Of a stretch of DNA of 64,000 bases, positions 59,945-64,000 are shown one piece after another. Each line of letters starts with the position of its first letter. Position 1 is the first letter of the stretch. This stretch comes from Argopecten irradians. Lineage: Eukaryota > Mollusca > Bivalvia > Pectinida > Pectinidae. The stretch spans positions 23,952,828-24,016,827 of the forward strand of contig NC_091141.1 of the NCBI RefSeq assembly GCF_041381155.1, read 5' to 3'. The notes beneath the pieces are model-generated. The model searched no databases. It saw only the letters and a list, made by a program, of their open reading frames with translations, and was not told the DNA's origin. Made by a program: the position numbers and the translations under genes.

Positions 59945-60275
59945 CAAGCCACTTTATTTTGTTACCGTGACAAAAAGTATTTCAAAACTGTTACTATCGT
60001 TTTCGGCATACCTCATAACCCATATGTACCAATTTTTCACTTTTCTAAAAGTATATATAAATCTCGACAAACAAGAGTAGCTCATTTTGTAACCATGGAA
60101 ACCAAGCATTTCGAAAGTGTTCCTATGTTATTCGGCATATATACTTTATAACCCTATATACCAATTTTCACTTAAATATGACATTATCTTAATTTCAGCA
60201 AGGCAGAGGCCTACATTTTGTTACCATGGCTACCAATACTTTCGAAACTGTTACCGTTATGATTAGCATCTACAA
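59945..60275 (+). repeat. About 130-bp tandem repeat, three diverged copies
   Basis: Units start near 59948, 60083 and 60210 with the block CATTTTGTTACCATGG or a variant. This is followed by TTTCGAAACTGTTAC-type sequence, TTCGGCATA, and ACCAATTTTCACTT. The open frame on the plus strand follows the repeat and is not supported. Confidence 0.8.
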
Positions 60276-61746
60276 TTATTACTAAAAAGACTAATGTTCT
60301 CTTGAATTGGACTCAACAATCTTCAATGGAAATGTTTAGCTTGGTATGTTAACAAAACAGAGTTATGTTGCTACCTGCACTCGCTATGTTTAAATCATCA
60401 AAAAACTGTTTTCCCGAATTTCATTTTGGAACTAATTTACACACAGACAGAGAATGTCCATAGAGTATCTTTAATGTGAGGCAAAATTGTGGACATCTCC
60501 TTTAATAGGATGAAATGAGATGACGAAGAGCAATATTTCGTTTTCCATTTTTCCCAAAAGAATAATGTTTTGTTAAAATAATTATTGAAAGTTCCCCTAC
60601 GTTTCCGAAACGGCCTGTTTTATTTTTTAAAATGAAATGTAAAACGAAATTGATAATTTTATAGAGTCACATAAGTTGTTCAATTATCTTTAATACTACG
60701 CTTATTATCACCTTCTTAATAATTCAATTCAAATAAATTATATGCTATTTTTTTTTATAAAACGTTTTATTGGTAAGACAAAACCATTCACCCTCATTTA
60801 TCATTTCCAACCCTCAGAATAGGCTCTATAAGCTGTCAATGACTCAGCATACCATCTGTGCGACAACTGAAGAATCTTAACCCTCGAGTTGAGATTCCCC
60901 TTTCTCCCCCAAATGGAATGAAAGATTCAATGAATCCTACCGATGTCAAGATTCACGTTTAATGTTTTGTTAACACAATGAGAAGATCAATGCATTATTC
61001 ATCAGAGGGTTAAGTAAAGAGGCATTTGCCACCAGACTTAAGACGAATTATTAATCACCATATGGTGATAAAGCTTGGTTTACACATACTAAATGTATGT
61101 GTGTTGATAAAGCACAAAGTATTGATGGAGGATATGTAAATAGTGAAGGTCAAGTTACCGAACATACGGAACGCATTCGCATTTACGATATCTAATAAAA
61201 TTGAAGCAACGTAAAGTTTGACAGCTATAACTAAATTCTTTATTCGATTTACGAATAACTGTCAAACTTTACTTTTTGACGCTTAAAGTCCAGAAAGCGT
61301 CAGCTGTTTTGACGGATGCAGCAAAATTAAATATAGTCATTTTTTGTTAAATTCCTTGAAATAACTATAATTTTCCGGAGTTTAGAAGTAAATATTAAAC
61401 GCACAAGTCTGAATTAATCATTTAAGAGTTTTACTGTCGATACTAGTTTATTTTACGGTTACGAATACCTCATTTTCTCACATTTAGTTTCTGTTTTATT
61501 TCGATGTATAAGCAATAAAATATATCAATGGGACAGTTACATAAACCATTGAAGCATACTTCTACCTAGGGGAACGAGCACTGAGCTCAAAGCAGGAAAC
61601 TGGATCTCCGGGTCAAATAACACACCTTATAAACATAAACGTCATTAGAAGTATATGGTTCCAGGCAATGGGAAGACATACTCATGCACGGCTTTTGAAG
61701 GTTGCTGCTATTTTATTGGTTCTCATAGAACATTCCAATAATTAAA
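60276..61746. other. Non-coding stretch
   Basis: The diverged repeat of 4530-4625 recurs at about 60635-60725. A short mirrored pair (AACGTAAAGTTTGACAG / CTGTCAAACTTTACTTTTT) lies at 61209-61280. No exon recognised. Confidence 0.4.
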
Positions 61747-61925
61747 GGGAGGCTGAATTTTGTTCCGAGTTCCGAGTTCCGTTTAAGCTAAACGGAACTC
61801 GGAACCATAGGAAAGACAACAGGCAAAATATCTCATATGTCTAAAGCATATTGACCTATTTTAATTAAAACGATAGACAATTTCCTTAAACGGAACTCAG
61901 AACTCGGAACCAACTTCAGTCTCCC
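61747..61925. mobile_element. 179-bp MITE with about 40-bp inverted ends
   Basis: GGGAGGCTGAATTTTGTTCC at the left pairs with GGAACCAACTTCAGTCTCCC at the right. Pairing continues through GAGTTCCG and GTTTAAG/CTTAAAC. The left arm also contains a local inverted copy of CCGAGTTCCGTTTA. Confidence 0.85.
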
Positions 61926-62836
61926 AAAATGGAATGCATATCAGAGGTTTTCCAATTTCAAAACAGTCCCCATTTATCCCATTCTACGCGTGTTTCATAA
62001 TGGACAAATCCGATGTTACAAATTCCAAAGCTTTGGGTTATCGTTTATGTTTTCACACCAGTATGTAAAAAACTACTGTGTCTCTGATTGGTCAACTCCA
62101 TCATCATTTGATTCCTATTGGCTTTTAGCATAGGTCTAATTTATATAACGCATTTTAGTTTTAATAACATTGTATTTACTGTATAACAGCTAGTTGATAT
62201 TCAAAGTAAGCATTCAACAACAGAATGGTGGTTCTCTATTCAGGTACTATGTTATATGGCGAAAAGATATTATGAATCATTGTATCGAATTTCCTTGAAT
62301 GTATACGAGAAACAAATAATTACCACGTTATAATCAAGTTCCCCAATGCTAGACTATTATTTATCATGTTTATTTAAACTCTATTCAGTTATTTTCGTAT
62401 TTTTAAAAGACACTTGCTAAAGTCTTTTTCAAAATTTGAAAACTAACTTATTCGAGTTCGATAAACAGACAGATTTTTATAACGCATGTTGATATAATAC
62501 GAACACACATTATTTTCTCAATCAAAGCGATTTGTTAACCCCATATACATGTATCTGAACGTTTTCAGCAATAAATGTGATTGATAACATAATTACATGG
62601 TATATATAATTATATTTTCTAAAATATAAGTTAAGTTTGTTCCCCTGTTTATTGACCAATGTATTTCTGCTAGACACATTGTTTGGAAACAAAATAATGT
62701 AAGGCAGTGGTTATTCCCATGCTAGTTATACCTGAAAAATAGCACCAATATATGAAGTTGTAATAAAAATAAGACAAAAATATGTATAATGCTGCCACGT
62801 TTTATTTGTCTAATCCAACTGACACTATCGAGGTAT
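61926..62836. other. Non-coding stretch 3' of copy D
   Basis: No exon or repeat recognised; a polyadenylation signal for copy D could lie in the AT-rich stretch at 62760-62790 on the minus strand. Confidence 0.35.
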
Positions 62837-63234
62837 TTACCCTACAACAGGCCCGTTATGATGGTTGTGATGGAGTTCAGCAGCGATATGCTGAAACGGA
62901 AAACGTCGAGCATTATATACATATTATATTATAAACAAAAGACACACTGGTATTTACCTTTGGTATGTATATATATATCTCTGGCGTAAATGTTTGTCAA
63001 AGGGTTAAAAAATTAAAGAAAAGATTAGTATAATATATCTTATTACTGGTATTATATATAACCTTTGTTATGCATATCGTTTGAGTTAAACTATATTTAA
63101 ATTTTAAATACTTTAAAAATAATTATGTCTTAATGATTATATCTACAAAGTTTCACATAACAATATAATTACAGGTATACTTACCGTCGACATGTAATGT
63201 AAGAAGACGTGCGTCTCAGCTGGTGACGAAATAT
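62837..63234 (-). CDS. Tandem-family gene D, 3' two exons
   Basis: Unrecognised family. The second exon, 63185-63234 (acceptor TTTTTCCCCAG, donor GTAAGT), gives ISSPAETHVFLHYMST, 10 of 16 residues identical to gene A and exactly the same length. The last exon, 62837-62890 (acceptor TTCCGTTTCAG, stop TAA), gives HIAAELHHNHHNGPVVG, 13 of 17 identical to gene A. Phases (1 in, then 0) match genes A and B. The helical/signal-peptide exon should lie upstream, beyond 63234, but is not in the remaining 766 bases and so is probably outside the window. Both exons are intact, so the gene may be functional. Confidence 0.65.
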
Positions 63235-64000
63235 CTGGGGAAAAACATCAACAATATTCACTAAGGTATAAATTTTGAAATTACAGAAAGTTTCTGCAAG
63301 GAACAAACGACATATTTTAGCGAAAATATATATATATGGATTTCTGCTTAAAATCTTACTTTTGTCAGTCAAAATACCAAACTGAATCCATGTTACCATA
63401 TGATTGTGCGTTCTTGAAGTTTGAAAATTTTGTATTATCTTACGGAAATTTCGTGGAAAAACGAACCGATCAAAATCAGTTGAAAAATTCTTAAATTCAT
63501 GGAACATATATAATAATAATTGCACACATATTATGCTAATCTTTTTAGTTTAAACGTATCTATTGTCAAAAGCGTATGACAAGGGTTAGGTTACAAGTTA
63601 TAACAACTTAATAAAGGCCCTTTCCCAAAATGCAACAAAGTAAATGCATACAAAAATATACATGTGTTTTAGAGTGAGAAATTAATGAAACATTTTTTTC
63701 TTAAAACTTGCTTTTTGACTCAATGTAGTTTTATACATGAATAAATAAATTTGAATTAATTTCATCAGACAAATTTTCGCTTCCATTTAGCACTAAATTT
63801 ATATCAATTTGAATAATGAAGTTTATCATGAAGCCAGATTAGTTGTTTCCATGTCTGATATTTAGCAGACATTCAAAAAAGTAGTGAAAAGTATTTTCAC
63901 GTGGATATCCACATGGACAAGTTGGTTCTTCCATTAGTCCTACCCGAAAGAAGATTATATTATAATGGCCTACTTTGATAGTTGAATATGGTATGTAAAA
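63235..64000. other. Probable intron 1 of gene D
   Basis: No exon recognised. Intron 1 is 731 bases in gene A and 474 in gene B, so this length is longer than those but not unusual. Confidence 0.4.

Noticed and set aside
59936-60151. Open frame on the plus strand with repeated FVTMETKHFES-like peptide
   Set aside because: It follows the 130-bp tandem repeat and has no exon context.
63235-63525. Upstream extension of the gene D frame as coding sequence
   Set aside because: The open frame crosses the acceptor TTTTTCCCCAG in a different reading frame from the conserved PAETH exon and has no similarity to the helical exon of copies A and B.

Overview
The window looks like intron-rich, AT-rich animal DNA, most likely from a bivalve or a closely related mollusc. 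The reasons are widely spaced short exons with GT/AG borders, SINE fragments of the mollusc tRNA-derived type, many small foldback elements, a Crypton recombinase, two DIRS-type fossils and a DDE integrase of the kind common in marine invertebrates. There are no bacterial-style operons, no CRISPR array and no free-standing tRNA or rRNA gene that I can support. The organism call is inference.

Layout. 0.4-6.4 kb holds two inverted arms of one repeat family; the right arm carries about 31 copies of a 21-bp minisatellite. SINE and MITE remnants lie between the arms. 7.4-9.4 kb has a 391-bp imperfect palindrome and, next to it on the minus strand, a DDE-integrase gene with a small 5' exon. 10-14 kb has a second minisatellite with a distant inverted remnant, then a pair of direct repeats. 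18-20.7 kb holds the 3' four exons of a minus-strand ZU5/UPA-type gene (UNC5/PIDD/ankyrin-like fold). 23.8-24.9 kb is a decayed Crypton. 25.2-29.8 kb is a broken DIRS-type element with inverted terminal repeats. 30-41 kb is mostly non-coding, with MITEs. 41.7-44.1 kb holds three phase-matched minus-strand exons of an unrecognised Cys-containing protein.

The most interesting region is 47.9-63.3 kb. Here I find four minus-strand units of what looks like one tandemly duplicated family of small, cysteine-free, probably secreted proteins. The unit has three exons: a helical exon (with the signal peptide in copy B), a short PAETH-type exon, and a final exon reading HIAAE...NGP..G-stop. Intron phases (1, then 0) are conserved. 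Copy A lacks a visible signal peptide. Copy B is the fullest. Copy C is a pseudogene. Copy D runs off the window. A second, oppositely oriented DIRS-type fossil (50.8-54.9 kb), itself carrying a SINE, sits between copies A and B. I do not recognise this family; secretion comes from the signal peptide of copy B and everything else about function is unknown.

Limits: all exon models rest on splice-site reading, phase consistency and within-window homology only. No database search was possible, and 5' exons of most genes were not found.
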